Source: Flavobacterium antarcticum DSM 19726 (GTDB lineage: Bacteria > Bacteroidota > Bacteroidia > Flavobacteriales > Flavobacteriaceae). From it: a stretch of DNA of 64,000 nucleotides. The position numbers were made by a program, and so were the translations under genes. Where the stretch lies: positions 124,846 to 188,845 of the forward strand of contig NZ_ATTM01000003.1 in the NCBI RefSeq assembly GCF_000419685.1, written 5' to 3'. Below the pieces are notes generated by a model. That model searched no databases. It was given only the letters and a program-made list of their open reading frames with translations, and was not told the DNA's origin. Positions 62,823-64,000 of this stretch are shown here, piece by piece (positions within the stretch are counted from its first letter, which is position 1; each line of letters starts with the position of its first letter).

Positions 62823-63703
62823 TGTCTAAAAGATATTTAGCTTTAATCGCAGCGACACTCGTTTCGATTATTTACGGAGTGACTTTTACAATTGCCAAAG
62901 ACGTCATGCCTCTCTACATTTTACCCTACGGATTCATCGTTTTACGCGTTGGAGGTTCGGTAATTTTATTTTGGTTAATCTGGCTTTTTGTTCCCAAAGA
63001 AAAAATTGACAGAAAAGATTTTCCGCGAATTATTGCCGCCGCATTTTTTGGTGTTGCCTTTAATATGCTTACATTTTTCAAAGGATTGAGTTTGACTTCT
63101 CCTATTTCGGCAGCGGTTTTAATGGTCTCGACACCCATAATCGTGCTCATTCTTTCCGCCATCATTATGAAGGAACGAATGCTCAAACGAAAAGTTTTCG
63201 GAATCGTTTTAGGGTTGGTTGGAACCGCATTTCTTATTCTTTACGGAAAATCTGTTGGCAACGCATCCAACGCAAATCTAGGAAATCTACTCGTGTTTGC
63301 GAACGCAGTTTCCTATGGTTTTTACCTCATTGTAGTCAAGAAATTAATGGATAAATACAGCGCGTTCACTTTCGTGAAATGGATTTATTTATTTGGATTC
63401 CTCATGGTTTTACCCTTTGGTTATACCGAATTACAAGCCGTAGCATTTAGCGCAATTCCATTAGATATCGCTTGGAAAATCGTTTTCATAGTAGTTATTT
63501 CGACCTTCTTGACCTATTTATTGAATTTACTTTCAATGAAAGAATTAAAACCCACAACGGTAGCCGTTTTCATTTACCTGCAACCTGTTTTCGCTACAAT
63601 TTTTGCCATCGGTTTGGGAAAAGACGAACTGAATTTAGTCAAAATTGGCGCTGCAATTCTGATTTTTTCTGGTGTTTTTTTAGTCACACAAACGAAGAAG
63701 TAA
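62822..63703 (+). CDS. EamA family transporter (drug/metabolite exporter)
   Basis: A 293-residue inner-membrane protein with ten hydrophobic helices in two EamA repeats (about 7-135 and 150-290). Features are IAKDVMPLYILPYGFIVLRV in the first half, KGLSLTSPISAAVLMVSTPI, and MKELKPTTVAVFIYLQPVFA in the second. Substrate not predictable; metabolites and amino acids are typical. Start overlaps the ArsC-like gene by one base, implying coupled translation. Confidence 0.88.
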   Translation: MSKRYLALIAATLVSIIYGVTFTIAKDVMPLYILPYGFIVLRVGGSVILFWLIWLFVPKEKIDRKDFPRIIAAAFFGVAFNMLTFFKGLSLTSPISAAVLMVSTPIIVLILSAIIMKERMLKRKVFGIVLGLVGTAFLILYGKSVGNASNANLGNLLVFANAVSYGFYLIVVKKLMDKYSAFTFVKWIYLFGFLMVLPFGYTELQAVAFSAIPLDIAWKIVFIVVISTFLTYLLNLLSMKELKPTTVAVFIYLQPVFATIFAIGLGKDELNLVKIGAAILIFSGVFLVTQTKK

Positions 63704-63767
63704 ATCCTCCAAAGTCTAATTGAGGCAAGAATTTTATTTTTATTGTTGTAATTATTTCTGTGAAATT

Positions 63768-64000
63768 TTAAAACAATACGTGTTGTGTGGAAGGATTTTC
63801 GTGTTCTAAAAGCCATTTTTTGCGCCACAATCCTCCTGCGTAACCGGTCAATGAACCATCACTTCCAATAACGCGGTGACACGGAATTACAATCCATAGT
63901 GGGTTTTTTCCGTTTGCTGAAGCAGCGGCACGAATGACTTTAGGATCGCCTAGCTTTTTTGCTAAATCCATATAGGAAATGGTTTTCCCAAAAGGAATAG
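63768..64000 (-). CDS. Methylated-DNA--protein-cysteine methyltransferase, C-terminal part
   Basis: The frame continues over the right edge, so only the last 77 residues are seen. Active-site IPCHRVIG has the alkyl-accepting Cys; preceding it are [19 protein letters not shown] and SANGKNPLW. Ends with [16 protein letters not shown]. Repairs O6-methylguanine by suicidal transfer (Ogt/MGMT type). The usual RAVGxANGKNP is [11 protein letters not shown] here. The start and any N-terminal domain are outside the window. Confidence 0.9.
   Translation of the reverse strand, partial: IPFGKTISYMDLAKKLGDPKVIRAAASANGKNPLWIVIPCHRVIGSDGSLTGYAGGLWRKKWLLEHENPSTQHVLF

Noticed and set aside
1..64000. CRISPR arrays, insertion sequences, prophage or integrase
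   Set aside because: I saw no repeat-spacer pattern, transposase or integrase motif, or phage structural gene; the window looks like stable core chromosome.

Overview
This AT-rich window is most likely chromosomal core DNA of a Flavobacteriaceae member (Bacteroidota), probably Flavobacterium or a close relative. The evidence is the partial SusC/RagA-type TonB receptor, a DUF4270 lipoprotein, a GldH-like gliding lipoprotein, an M1 peptidase with a type IX secretion C-terminal domain, TlpA/DUF4369, DUF4286, and repeated TAnnTTTG promoter boxes (the Bacteroidetes -7 element). I see no transposase, integrase, phage gene or CRISPR array.

Layout. 1-4905 (minus): N-terminal part of a TonB receptor, then the operon glycogen-synthase-like GT5 / DUF4270 lipoprotein / glmS. 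5012-13498 (plus), divergent from it: panC, panD, a flippase-like membrane protein, an esterase-like protein, radA and an AsmA-like/GT51 fusion, closely packed, then a DUF4139 protein. 13634-18502 (minus): aldo/keto reductase, a PAS protein, and dinB overlapping a Gcr-type membrane protein. 18587-26085: CYTH protein, a secreted unknown, the 2-oxoglutarate dehydrogenase pair sucA-odhB, a small beta-barrel, and a polyprenyl synthase with a small overlapping partner. 26244-32862 (plus): TetR regulator plus a complete tripartite RND efflux system. 33043-38486: TlpA thioredoxin, aspS, pbpC. 38508-50016 (minus): alpha-2-macroglobulin (operon with pbpC), mgtE-rsmA, DUF4286, TPR protein, serS. 50259-53791 (plus): M1 aminopeptidase, rseP, tRNA-Asn. 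53830-54416 holds no intact gene. 54417-64000: a secreted unknown, pth, two small proteins, a 2-hydroxyacid dehydrogenase, a GldH-like lipoprotein, gamma-glutamyltransferase, a cystathionine gamma-synthase-type enzyme, a DUF3298-type lipoprotein, an ArsC/Spx-like protein, an EamA transporter, and the 3' part of an O6-alkylguanine methyltransferase gene.

Functionally the window is mostly housekeeping: cell-wall precursor and glycan synthesis (glmS, GT51 fusion, pbpC), CoA precursor synthesis (panC, panD), TCA cycle, translation (aspS, serS, pth, rsmA, tRNA-Asn), DNA repair (radA, dinB, MGMT) and envelope functions (RND pump, RseP, A2M).

I did not find a convincing new multi-gene system. The more unusual signals are: -7 boxes so close to start codons that panD, the CYTH gene and pth may make leaderless mRNAs; a family of short intergenic hairpins whose arms change in a compensatory way; an AsmA-GT51 fusion; an esterase and a LOV-like PAS domain that each lack the key catalytic or photoactive residue; and a possibly decayed gene downstream of tRNA-Asn.
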